Below are positions 26,322 to 33,488 of a stretch of 39,623 nt of DNA, one piece after another. Position numbers and translations under genes: made by a program. The DNA comes from a virus. The DNA lies in IMG/VR virus record IMGVR_UViG_3300036715_001020, positions 1 to 39,623 of that record, one strand, 5' to 3'. The notes below the pieces were generated by a model. It was not told the DNA's origin, did not search any database, and saw nothing but the letters and a program-made list of their open reading frames with translations. How positions within the stretch are numbered: the stretch's first letter is position 1; every line of letters begins with the position of its first letter.

Positions 26322-26882
26322 ATGGCAGGGACGTCTCAGCAGCGATGGGAATGGAGGGATGAGAAGTACGTGTTGCTCACAGAGGACGGTGCGACGCCCG
26401 TGCCTGATGCAGGGACACAGGATCGTCCGCACGCAGACTCCGTTGCCACCTATGAGGATGTGCTTGACGCTGCCAGCGATTGCGGATGCCCGGCCATAGA
26501 GTATGCCGTCTGGAGGGAGTGGGGCGACATGGTGAACGCCGAAGACAAGGGCCGCTACTTCGCCAGCGGAGCGTACCGCGACAGCGACGACGGTAAGTTG
26601 GACTTCGAGGGCTTCTACCATCCGCTCGTGATGGAGCGGTTTGCCCGCTACATGGACAAGAATCGCCGCCAGAGCGATGGGCGGTTGCGCGGTTCTGACA
26701 ACTGGCAGGCAGGGATTCCGAAGGACGAGTACATGAAGTCAGGGATGCGTCACTTTATGGACTGGTGGGCCTGTCACCGTGGCACCCCGATTCGTGAAGA
26801 TGACATCGAGGACGCGATCTGCGGCCTGTTGTTCAACGCGCAGGGCTACCTCTTCGAGATTCTCAAGGAGCAGCAGCCATGA
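26322..26882 (+). CDS. DUF5664-like (dATP/dGTP diphosphohydrolase N-terminal-like) protein
   Basis: 186 residues from ATG 26322 (in-frame GTG at 26310 is an alternative). The C-terminal third reads RGSDNWQAGIPKDEYMKSGMRHFMDWWACHRG followed by an acidic helix and LLFNAQGYLFEILKE. This matches the DUF5664 block NW..Gip...Y..S..RH..dWw, found in phage proteins of MazG/MazZ-like nucleotide-sanitation type. The acidic residues expected for metal binding are partly visible (EDDIED). Function is inferred only from this block. The gene overlaps the next by ATGA. Confidence 0.6.
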   Translation: MAGTSQQRWEWRDEKYVLLTEDGATPVPDAGTQDRPHADSVATYEDVLDAASDCGCPAIEYAVWREWGDMVNAEDKGRYFASGAYRDSDDGKLDFEGFYHPLVMERFARYMDKNRRQSDGRLRGSDNWQAGIPKDEYMKSGMRHFMDWWACHRGTPIREDDIEDAICGLLFNAQGYLFEILKEQQP

Positions 26883-27364
26883 CTCGGCGCAGGGAGTGCG
26901 CCGCACATGCGTGTGACGACTGCTCCATTTGGGACTTGTGCCCCGACTACGAGGGCTCCGCTGTGCGGCCTGTTGCCCAATCGCGGAACACTCGCCTTGT
27001 AGTGTACATCGCCGGGCCAATCAGCGACCCAGACTTCGTCACTGGACTTCAGAACCTAGCGCGCTTCTTCCACGCCGAAACAACGCTCGTCAAGCACGGA
27101 TTCTCGCCCATCAATCCCGCCGCCGACCTGATTGCGGCACTACATGCTGGCGACTTCACCTACCGTGATTACCTGGGCAAAGACGAGCCCCTGGTGAAGC
27201 GCAGCGATGCGCTCCTGTTGCTCCCCGGATGGTCGGAGTCAATGGGCGCTACCGCTGAGGTGTCGTGGGCACTACAGGCGGACGTGCCGTGCTTCACCAG
27301 CATGTCCGATCTTGAGGAGTATCGCGAGAGTCTTACCATAGCTGGTGATGTGAGCACATCCTAG
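26879..27364 (+). CDS. DUF4406 / nucleoside 2-deoxyribosyltransferase-like protein
   Basis: 161 residues. After a cysteine-rich N-terminal 25 residues (ECAAHACDDCSIWDLC), it has a Rossmann-like core typical of DUF4406: LVVYIAGPISDPDF, GFSPINPAADL, SDALLLLPGWSESMGATAEV. The YIAGP and SDAlllLpGW.eS.G...E pattern is shared with nucleoside 2-deoxyribosyltransferases, enzymes that swap bases on deoxyribose. Some phage versions are hydrolases or have unknown roles. Together with the preceding gene it suggests a nucleotide-pool or modified-base pathway. Confidence 0.7.
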   Translation: MTRRRECAAHACDDCSIWDLCPDYEGSAVRPVAQSRNTRLVVYIAGPISDPDFVTGLQNLARFFHAETTLVKHGFSPINPAADLIAALHAGDFTYRDYLGKDEPLVKRSDALLLLPGWSESMGATAEVSWALQADVPCFTSMSDLEEYRESLTIAGDVSTS

Positions 27365-27373
27365 CCTAAAGTT

Positions 27374-27420
27374 GCCGGTGACGCGGCCTCCCTTCCGTCG
27401 CGCTCCCCCGCGTCACCGGC
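27374..27420 (+). terminator. Strong hairpin after the DUF4406 gene
   Basis: GCCGGTGACGCGG (27374-27386) and CCGCGTCACCGGC (27408-27420) form a perfect 13-bp stem with a 21-nt loop, followed by TTCAAGTTTC. A plausible terminator although the U-tract is broken. Confidence 0.6.
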
Positions 27421-27538
27421 TTCAAGTTTCAGTGTGTCGGTAGCTAACGCCCGACGCGGGGTCCGACCAAGAGTGGGTGGTTGGAGTAGGCCAGAGGTGG
27501 GTCTGGTCGTTTCACATCATCGCAGGCAAGGAGAGAGA
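27421..27538. other. Spacer before the holin-like gene
   Basis: 118 bases with no gene that I can support. GGAGAG sits just before the ATG of the next gene. Confidence 0.35.
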
Positions 27539-27739
27539 ATGGACCGTAATCGCGTCATCGCCAGCATCATCCGTGGATTCTGGGCGTTCGTGTTCCCGCT
27601 GCTCGGGGCGTTCGTAGCCTATCTGGCTGTTCCGAAAAACGTCGAATCTATCGGGCTCACGAACGCCGTGTTGATTGCCGCCGTGTCGGGCTTCGCATAC
27701 GCGCTCAAGAAGCTCTTGTTCCCCGACACGCGCTTCTGA
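27539..27739 (+). CDS. Holin-like two-TM membrane protein
   Basis: 66 residues from ATG 27539, with GGCAAGGAGAG upstream; a longer reading has no support. Two hydrophobic segments: about 11-28 (GFWAFVFPLLGAFVAYLA) and 35-53 (IGLTNAVLIAAVSGFAYAL), with basic residues at both ends (DRNR..., KKLLFPDTRF). Size, topology and position three genes after the endolysin fit a class II-like holin. Confidence 0.65.
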   Translation: MDRNRVIASIIRGFWAFVFPLLGAFVAYLAVPKNVESIGLTNAVLIAAVSGFAYALKKLLFPDTRF

Positions 27740-27753
27740 GGCGCACCGCCCAC

Positions 27754-27798
27754 AGGGACCGCGCCGCTCGCCACCTTCGGCGAGAGGCTGCGGTCCCT
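27754..27798 (+). terminator. Two-part terminator after the holin-like gene
   Basis: AGGGACCGC (27754-27762) pairs with GCGGTCCCT (27790-27798), with an inner CTCGCC (27767-27772)/GGCGAG (27779-27784) stem, followed by TATTGCT. It separates the late and early blocks. Confidence 0.7.
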
Positions 27799-27821
27799 TA
27801 TTGCTCTCGTGATATTTGCGC

Positions 27822-27850
27822 TTGACGGATGGCGAATGGGCATATACAGT
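27822..27850 (+). promoter_or_regulatory. Promoter candidate for the early operon
   Basis: TTGACG (27822-27827), 17-bp spacer, TACAGT (27845-27850): a sigma-70-like pair, five of six and four of six matches. It follows the terminator directly and precedes the recombination genes. Confidence 0.65.
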
Positions 27851-28068
27851 GTCGGCGGCGATAGGAAGGGAGGCGCTATTCGACTTGTATGAACGCGGCG
27901 GCGACTAACCGCCACCCACGCTAAGAGGCCCCTAGCAGTGCAACGCCTGGGGCCGAGTCACCAACCGGGAGCGCAACCAAGCATCATGGCACCTGCATCC
28001 GCATATCACGGTAGTGATCTGTGCGATAGCGCTGTCCGTCGTTGCCTCCCAGACGAAGCGGAGGCAAC
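27851..28068. other. Early-operon leader region
   Basis: About 218 bases downstream of the promoter candidate. It contains a 6-bp GGCCCC/GGGGCC hairpin near 27928-27953 and a possible 29-codon ORF (27986-28075). No clear longer gene is visible. Confidence 0.4.
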
Positions 28069-28075
28069 ATGGTAA
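27986..28075 (+). CDS. Possible 29-residue leader ORF
   Basis: ATG 27986 reading MAPASAYHGSDLCDSAVRRC and nine more residues; its stop overlaps the start of the 46-residue membrane protein. GGGAG upstream is rather far (about 14 bases). Could be coupled translation or chance. Confidence 0.25.
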   Translation: MAPASAYHGSDLCDSAVRRCLPDEAEATW

Positions 28076-28209
28076 GGAAAGCACTTCTCTGGTCTGCCAC
28101 GGCACTCGGAATCTTCGCCGTCGTGGCGATTCACGACCGTCCCGACCTGGCCGCGCTCTCGGCCATCGGCGCATTCTCTCTATACCTCGTCAGCGAGGTG
28201 GCAGCATGA
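28069..28209 (+). CDS. Small membrane protein (46 residues)
   Basis: ATG 28069 with CGGAGG at proper spacing, ending ATGA into the exonuclease gene. Sequence: basic start MVRKALLW, hydrophobic SATALGIFAVVAIHD, polar turn RPDLA, then hydrophobic LSAIGAFSLYLVSEVAA. Two short membrane segments are likely. Small membrane proteins are common at the head of phage early operons; function unknown. Confidence 0.65.
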   Translation: MVRKALLWSATALGIFAVVAIHDRPDLAALSAIGAFSLYLVSEVAA

Positions 28210-29243
28210 CCGCACTTGATCGGTCCGTCAGTATCGACGAATGGCCCAAGGGCGCTATGCGCAATCTGCACACGGGGCGCGTCAACGCAATCGAGCAGCT
28301 CCATAAGTCCTACGTCAGCGCTACGATGGCCTCTATCATCCTCGGCGTGAACCCGTGGGACTCCCCTTACTCGCTCTACCAGCGAATCAAGGGCGAGGCC
28401 CCGCCCAAGGAGCAGACGCTGGCGATGCGCCTCGGCTCTCACATGGAGCGATTCATCGTCGATGAGTTTACCCGAGAAACCGGCAAGAAAGTGCGCACAC
28501 CCGACCGACGTAAGAAGTTCGACCCCAACTTCTGGTTCACGACTGAAGAGTACGGGTACCCGATGGGAGCCCTGCTCGACGGCATCACCCAATACGCTGA
28601 CCCGGATGACCCTCGTATCTCACTCACTGCCGTGGTCGAGTGTAAGAACGTCTCCGCCTTTCTGGGCGACGAATGGGAGAACGAGCCGCCGATCTACTAC
28701 TACGCGCAGATGCAGCACCAGATGGCCGTGACTGGCTGGGGCCGCGTCTACGCCGTCGCCCTCATCGGTAACCAGCTTCGCGTCATGGATGTCGAGCGCG
28801 ACGACAATGTCATCGCCGCAATCACCGACGCGGAGCGCAACTTCTGGCTCAACCACGTAGTCCCTGGCATCCCGCCGTCACTTGACAGCCACAAGGCAAC
28901 GGCAGAGGCCGTGAAGCGGCGCTATGCCAAGAGTACGCCCGGCGCGACCATCCTCATCGAGGACCCCGAGGTTGAGCGCCTCGCTCAGGTTTACGTCGCT
29001 ACCGGGCAGGCCATCGACAGGCTCAAGGACGAGCGCGAAGCATACGGCTCGCAAATCCGCAATCTCATCGAGGACGCCGAGAGCGTTGAGGTCGGCAGAT
29101 TCCGCATCACATGCAAGAGCAAGGCCGGTGCGAAGCGCATCGACACCCAGAGGCTCCGCGCCGATTACCCCGAGATTGCAGCCAAGTACACCACAGAGGG
29201 CGAGCCGTCTCGTCCTCTGCTCATCAAGGAGGTGGCGAAGTGA
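28206..29243 (+). CDS. YqaJ-family recombination exonuclease
   Basis: 345 residues from ATG 28206, which overlaps the previous stop. PD-(D/E)xK nuclease motifs of lambda exo/YqaJ type: GSHMERFIVDEF (Glu81), GYPMGALLDGI (Asp125), VVECKNV (Glu145, Lys147), then a helix with YYAQMQHQMAVTGW (the Q-hQ motif). N-terminal ATMASIILGVNPWDSPYSLYQRI is the usual YqaJ substrate-recognition segment. It resects double-stranded DNA 5' to 3' to make single strands for the annealing protein encoded next. Confidence 0.88.
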   Translation: MTALDRSVSIDEWPKGAMRNLHTGRVNAIEQLHKSYVSATMASIILGVNPWDSPYSLYQRIKGEAPPKEQTLAMRLGSHMERFIVDEFTRETGKKVRTPDRRKKFDPNFWFTTEEYGYPMGALLDGITQYADPDDPRISLTAVVECKNVSAFLGDEWENEPPIYYYAQMQHQMAVTGWGRVYAVALIGNQLRVMDVERDDNVIAAITDAERNFWLNHVVPGIPPSLDSHKATAEAVKRRYAKSTPGATILIEDPEVERLAQVYVATGQAIDRLKDEREAYGSQIRNLIEDAESVEVGRFRITCKSKAGAKRIDTQRLRADYPEIAAKYTTEGEPSRPLLIKEVAK

Positions 29244-30049
29244 CCCGCGCCAAGAAGAACACCGCTGCTACTAGCACCGCCGTTGCCGTGACCGAGCCGA
29301 CGGCGAAGCCAAGCCTGCTCACCACTTTCGGCCAGCGATACAACATCGAGCCGAGCAAGGTGCTCGTCACCTTGCAAAAGACGGCATTCCCGGACGCTAA
29401 GTCGGCTGAAGAGTTCATGTCGCTCCTCGTGGTCGCTAACGAGTACGGCCTAAACCCGTTCATCCGGCAGATCTACGCTTTCAGCCAGAATGGCAGGGTT
29501 GTCCCGGTCGTGTCCATCGACGGCTGGCTCCACGTCATCAACAACCACCCGCAGTTCGACGGCATGGAGTTTCGCTACTCGGACAAGCGCATCAAGATTG
29601 GCAACTCCAAGCCATGCCCCGAGTGGGTTGAGGTGACCATCTACCGGAAGGACCGCGCTCACCCGACTACGGTGAGAGAGGAGTTTGACGAGTGCTACCG
29701 CAACACCGCCCCATGGAACACGACGCCGAAGCGTATGCTGCGCCATCGGGCCATCATTCAGGCCGGTCGCGTGGCCTTTGGCCTGTCGTTCGTCGATCCT
29801 GAGGACGTGGCTCGCATCGCGTCCTACGATGACCCTGTCGTCGCGGCCCCTGCCGAATCGAAAAACGCCGCCAGAATCATCGCAGCGGCCGAGGCGGCTC
29901 AGGAGTCGCCTGACGCCTCAACCGCGCCAGAAACGGCCTCTGTGGACGATTACGAGGCCGAAGACGCGGTGGTCGTGGATGATGAGACGGGGGAAGTGAC
30001 TGACGACACCGGTGACGACCCCGACGACGACCAGGACATCCTTCTGTGA
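29240..30049 (+). CDS. bet: Bet/RecT-family single-strand annealing protein
   Basis: 269 residues from GTG 29240, overlapping the exonuclease stop with AAGGAGG about 8 bases upstream. The core has the Bet family block ANEYGLNPFIRQIYAFSQNG, VVPVVSIDGWLHVINNHPQF, ending with LRHRAIIQAGRVAFGLSFVD. The last 50 residues are extremely acidic (VVVDDETGEVTDDTGDDPDD), resembling SSB acidic tails and possibly recruiting partners. With the YqaJ exonuclease it forms a two-component homologous recombination system. Confidence 0.88.
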   Translation: MTRAKKNTAATSTAVAVTEPTAKPSLLTTFGQRYNIEPSKVLVTLQKTAFPDAKSAEEFMSLLVVANEYGLNPFIRQIYAFSQNGRVVPVVSIDGWLHVINNHPQFDGMEFRYSDKRIKIGNSKPCPEWVEVTIYRKDRAHPTTVREEFDECYRNTAPWNTTPKRMLRHRAIIQAGRVAFGLSFVDPEDVARIASYDDPVVAAPAESKNAARIIAAAEAAQESPDASTAPETASVDDYEAEDAVVVDDETGEVTDDTGDDPDDDQDILL

Positions 30050-30639
30050 GCGCGCGGCCTTGGTCAGACGGAGCGTCGCCAGATATCTGCGACGCCGCCA
30101 TGACCTTCCTCGCTGGTCGCGTCTGCGCGCATGAGGGCTGCAACACCGTCCTCTCGCGCTACAACCCAGACGACTACTGCGCCCTGCACTGCGTGCCAGA
30201 AGAGGACGAGCCTATCGAGCCGGTGCGTCGTCGCGCGCGGCCCATTCTCTACACCTACGATGGCCGCCGCATATGCACCTCATGCGGACAGGCATATCCT
30301 CCCACGACGGAGTATTTCCACCGCTCAAAATCTCACACGAGCGGACTCAACCCGGAGTGCAAAGCCTGCGCCAATGAGCGCAATCGCAGGGATAGGGCGA
30401 AGTTCCGCAAGGGAGAGGTCAAGGGAGTGAAGCGCAAGCAGTGCCGCGTGTGCGGTCGGCGGCTTCCACTCGACCAGTTCGAGCCATCATCTCGCGCGAA
30501 AAGCGGGCTCTCGAATAGGTGCCGAGAGTGTGCCGACCAGGCGGCTCAGATCGCCGCCGCCGAGAAAGCGAAGGTCGCGCGGGAGAAAGGTCTAGTGCGC
30601 GTGCTTAGCCCCCGTGGCGAGCGGTACGTGGCTGTCTGA
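30046..30639 (+). CDS. Three-zinc-knuckle protein (treble-clef type)
   Basis: 197 residues, GTG overlapping the Bet stop. Three putative zinc sites: Cys27, Cys32, Cys45, His48 (VCAHEGCNTVLSRYN ... YCALH); Cys77, Cys80, Cys105, Cys108 (RICTSCGQAYPPTTEYFHRS ... CKACANERNR); Cys133, Cys136, Cys159, Cys162 (KQCRVCGRRLPLDQFEP ... CRECA). The second and third are near-duplicates. Such domains are found in phage endonuclease VII-like and HNH-associated proteins; the catalytic HNH is not seen here. Possibly DNA-binding. Confidence 0.7.
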   Translation: MSARPWSDGASPDICDAAMTFLAGRVCAHEGCNTVLSRYNPDDYCALHCVPEEDEPIEPVRRRARPILYTYDGRRICTSCGQAYPPTTEYFHRSKSHTSGLNPECKACANERNRRDRAKFRKGEVKGVKRKQCRVCGRRLPLDQFEPSSRAKSGLSNRCRECADQAAQIAAAEKAKVAREKGLVRVLSPRGERYVAV

Positions 30640-30675
30640 TGGAGCAGCGCTCCATGGTCGGAATGAGGGACTGAC

Positions 30676-32304
30676 GTGGCGGCGATTGACTCTATCGTCG
30701 CGCGTCTCAGCGGCGTCAAGCGCCAGAGCGGCGGAGGATTCATCGCCCGCTGCCCGGCGCATGACGACCAGCGGCAGTCGCTCTCCGTCAATGAGGGCGA
30801 CGATGGCCGCGTGCTGGTCAAATGCCACGCAGGGTGCAGTGTCGAGCGCATCGTCGGCGCACTTGGCCTGACGACCGCTGACCTGTTCGCCCCAAGCGAC
30901 CGTCCGCAGGGCAGGGAGATGGTCGCTCAGTACCCCTACGAGGACGAACAAGGCAACCTGCTCTTTGAGGTTGTCCGCTATTCCCCCAAGGACTTCCGCC
31001 AGCGCAAGCCGAACGGATCGGGCGGATGGGATTGGAAGACGAGCGATGTGCGCAAGGTGCTCTATCGCCTGCCGCAGGTGCGTGCTGCCATCGAGGCTAA
31101 TCGTGTCATCCTCGTGGTAGAGGGCGAGAAGGACGTTCACAATCTCGCACGCTCCAACATTGTCGCCACCACGTCGCCGGGAGGTGCCGGTAAGTGGCGC
31201 GACGAATACGCTGACTCGCTTGCCGGGGCGCGCGTCGTCATCATCCCCGACAACGACGAAGTGGGCCGCGAGCACGCACAGGCCGTTCTCGACAGTCTGA
31301 CGGGCAAGGCGGCGCAGGCGGCAATCCTGAACCTGCCAGGATTGCCGCCGAAGGGAGATGTCTCCGACTGGCTGGGGCGCAGCGGCAACGATGCGCGCCG
31401 CCTCGCCGATCTCGTGATGGAGGCACTCGCTGCCGCTGCCCCGCAGTCGCGCTCAACGACGGTAGAAGTTGCATTCTTCGAGACACTGGAGGACATTCAG
31501 CGTCGCCGCAGTGGCACGATTACCGGCCTGTCATGGCCGCACGAGTGGACACAGCTTGCCGAGACTGTCGGCCCGCTTGAGCCGGGAAGCTTCACAGTAG
31601 TTGCTGCTCGTCCGTCGGTCGGTAAGACGATGTTCGGGATGCAGCTCCAAAAGCACTTGTGCAATAGTGGGCACAGCGTCCTGTACGTGAGCCGCGAGCT
31701 TTCCAAGGTGCGTATGATTCGTCGCCACATGGTGTCATTTGGTGCCAACATCTACCATTTGCGCACCGGCCAGATCGACAGCCGCGACCAGCAGGCGATT
31801 GATGCCTTTCAGGACGCATCGAAGGGATGGAGGCTATGGATAGACGATGCGTCGCGAACCACAGAGGACATCGCCAGCGAGATATCAATCCTGAAGCCAG
31901 ACGCCGTGATTATTGACTACCTACAGCGGCTTGCATACGACACCGAGTCCGAGTATGCAGCCATTACGCGCATCGTCAACGATCTACAGGACATTACGCT
32001 GGACTACAAGGTGCCGGTTGTGTGTCTGTCGCAGTTGGCGCGTCCGCTGAAGGGGCAGGAACACAAGCCTCCGCGCATGAGCGATACGCGCGGCTCCGGT
32101 GCCGTTGAAGAGCGCGCCACGAACCTCATCATGCTTCATCGGCGCTGGTCAACGACAAAGGATGGGCACGGACAGGACATTACAAAGAGCGAGGAGAGTG
32201 GCTTGTTTCTTGTCGAGAAGTGCGCCGACGGCGAAGCAGGCACCCTCATCGACGTGGTATACCAGGGCGCAAAGATGCGCATCCTTGAGGAGGTTCCCAG
32301 ATGA
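30676..32304 (+). CDS. Bifunctional primase-helicase
   Basis: 542 residues from GTG 30676, preceded by GAGGGA. N-terminal zinc site C26PAH29 and C50HAGC54 (CHC2-type primase). TOPRIM: VILVVEGEKDVHNL (EGEKD at 149-153) and VVIIPDNDEVGREHA (191-201). C-terminal DnaB/RepA-like ATPase: Walker A ARPSVGKT (311-318), Walker B-like AVIIDYLQRL (410-419), and SQLARPLKG. It synthesises primers and unwinds DNA at phage forks. Compared with T7 gp4 it has the same order but a different middle. The gene overlaps the next by ATGA. Confidence 0.88.
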   Translation: MAAIDSIVARLSGVKRQSGGGFIARCPAHDDQRQSLSVNEGDDGRVLVKCHAGCSVERIVGALGLTTADLFAPSDRPQGREMVAQYPYEDEQGNLLFEVVRYSPKDFRQRKPNGSGGWDWKTSDVRKVLYRLPQVRAAIEANRVILVVEGEKDVHNLARSNIVATTSPGGAGKWRDEYADSLAGARVVIIPDNDEVGREHAQAVLDSLTGKAAQAAILNLPGLPPKGDVSDWLGRSGNDARRLADLVMEALAAAAPQSRSTTVEVAFFETLEDIQRRRSGTITGLSWPHEWTQLAETVGPLEPGSFTVVAARPSVGKTMFGMQLQKHLCNSGHSVLYVSRELSKVRMIRRHMVSFGANIYHLRTGQIDSRDQQAIDAFQDASKGWRLWIDDASRTTEDIASEISILKPDAVIIDYLQRLAYDTESEYAAITRIVNDLQDITLDYKVPVVCLSQLARPLKGQEHKPPRMSDTRGSGAVEERATNLIMLHRRWSTTKDGHGQDITKSEESGLFLVEKCADGEAGTLIDVVYQGAKMRILEEVPR

Positions 32305-32612
32305 GCAAGGCAACAATCAACGACAAGGCCAGCGGAGTCTGGCGGGCGAACGTGGGCGTAGAGGTCGATGTTCAAGAGCTTGCCCCGAACGGCCGAGCGG
32401 CGTGCTGCTCCATCCCCCACACTGCCCCGCACGCGCAAGGACACAAGCGCGCGTGGATTCCTACATCATGGCTCGATGGCGCTCCGCAGCCGAAAGGCCG
32501 CCAGCGCAAGCGCATGACGCGCAAGCAAGCCATCGCCCACCTTAGGATGCTGTCGCTCACCGACGCAGGTATCTTGGAGTGCATGGAAGCCCTCGGACTG
32601 GATGATGAATGA
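32301..32612 (+). CDS. Small protein after the primase-helicase, unknown
   Basis: 103 residues, ATGA overlap. Begins MSKATINDKASGVWRANVGVEVDV. It has a mid basic stretch (PKGRQRKRMTRKQAIAHLRM) and a leucine-rich C-terminal helix. No recognisable domain. Confidence 0.5.
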   Translation: MSKATINDKASGVWRANVGVEVDVQELAPNGRAACCSIPHTAPHAQGHKRAWIPTSWLDGAPQPKGRQRKRMTRKQAIAHLRMLSLTDAGILECMEALGLDDE

Positions 32613-32779
32613 TGGGTTGGAGTCTTGACTACAACGGACGCGAGCTGGGGCCAGATCTCGACCGCTGGATAACCGGCAACTGGGGAGACGACGCGGTGAG
32701 TGATGACGAGTGCGAGCCGCTGACCCTAGAGGACCGCGCAGACGTAGCCTACGAACGCTCAAAGGAGGACGACGACTGA
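32609..32779 (+). CDS. 56-residue acidic protein
   Basis: ATG 32609 overlaps the previous stop; stops into the next start (TGATG). Highly acidic (MMGWSLDYNGRELGPDLDRW ... DDAVSDDECEP ... SKEDDD). Existence is supported by overlapping stops and starts on both sides. Unknown function. Confidence 0.5.
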   Translation: MMGWSLDYNGRELGPDLDRWITGNWGDDAVSDDECEPLTLEDRADVAYERSKEDDD

Positions 32780-32880
32780 TGGCCTACTTGCTCATGTTCC
32801 TGATTGGTGTCGTCTTCGGCGGGATGCTCGGTCTACTAGCAGCGGCGTTGGCGGTAGCCGGGAGGGACGACCGTCGATGA
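32779..32880 (+). CDS. 33-residue single-TM peptide
   Basis: MAYLLMFLIGVVFGGMLGLL then AAALAVAGRDDRR: one strongly hydrophobic helix with a basic/acidic tail. TGATG at the start and ATGA at the end, so it fits the operon exactly. Short membrane peptides of this type are common in phage early regions. Confidence 0.5.
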   Translation: MAYLLMFLIGVVFGGMLGLLAAALAVAGRDDRR

Positions 32881-33293
32881 AGCTGCACCTGACCCTGCCA
32901 CTGCCTCCCAGCGTCAACCACTGCTATCGCCGATACACTACCAAGAACGGTCGCCGGATGAACGTCATGACCAAGGTAGCGACCGACTGGGTAGAGGTTG
33001 CGCAGGACATCGCAAAGGCCGAGATGCGGCGCACCGGATGGGTGCCGCCGCAGGGCGAAAAGGTCGTCATTGAGTACACCGTGATGTGGCCAGATCGTCG
33101 CAGGAGGGACCCTAGCAACCTAGAAAAACTGCTCCTAGACGGGATCTGTGCCCGTCACCGCGACAAGAAGACTGGAGCCGTCACGCCGGGCATCATCATG
33201 GACGACGACCAGTGGGCGCTCCCGCGTTGTATTGACTTCGGGTACGACAAGGACAACCCGCGCATCGAGGTGGACGCGTGGCGGAAGGAATAG
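32877..33293 (+). CDS. rusA: RusA-family Holliday junction resolvase
   Basis: 138 residues, ATGA overlap. The family pattern is present: LPLPPSVNHCYRRY at the N terminus, the MWPDRRRRDPSNLEKLLLDG block (Asp78, Asp88) and IIMDDDQW (acidic cluster about 109-111). RusA proteins are dimeric, metal-dependent and cut four-way junctions symmetrically. Here the gene follows the replication and recombination set (YqaJ, Bet, primase-helicase), consistent with junction resolution before packaging. Confidence 0.85.
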   Translation: MKLHLTLPLPPSVNHCYRRYTTKNGRRMNVMTKVATDWVEVAQDIAKAEMRRTGWVPPQGEKVVIEYTVMWPDRRRRDPSNLEKLLLDGICARHRDKKTGAVTPGIIMDDDQWALPRCIDFGYDKDNPRIEVDAWRKE

Positions 33294-33329
33294 GCGTGTC
33301 ATACTGGAATGCTGTGGTGAGGGATAGTA

Positions 33330-33488
33330 ATGCCAGCAGGACTACCGCACGCATCTAAGCGCAAGAGAAAGTATCACCCCGTATGGACACCTCGTTACGA
33401 CTACGGCCATTGGAATGAGCGGTGGGGCAAGAAGCTACCGCCGTTGCCCCGCAGGCGGACTGACAACAGACAGGGAGTGATAGTATGA
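33330..33488 (+). CDS. 52-residue basic protein
   Basis: ATG 33330, ending ATGA into the next gene. Very basic and aromatic: MPAGLPHASKRKRKYHPVW, YDYGHWNERWGKKLPPLPRRR. The ribosome binding site is weak (AGGGATAG). Could bind nucleic acid; unknown. Confidence 0.4.
   Translation: MPAGLPHASKRKRKYHPVWTPRYDYGHWNERWGKKLPPLPRRRTDNRQGVIV

Noticed and set aside
26322-27364. Complete 2-aminoadenine (Z-DNA) biosynthesis system
   Set aside because: Only MazZ-like and deoxyribosyltransferase-like families are present; there is no PurZ-like gene in the window.
27849-27908. GTG-started 19-codon ORF just after the early promoter
   Set aside because: Overlaps the -10 box and has no ribosome binding site.
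30639-30674. 11-codon ATG frame between the zinc-knuckle and primase genes
   Set aside because: Too short to support as a gene, although it might couple translation.
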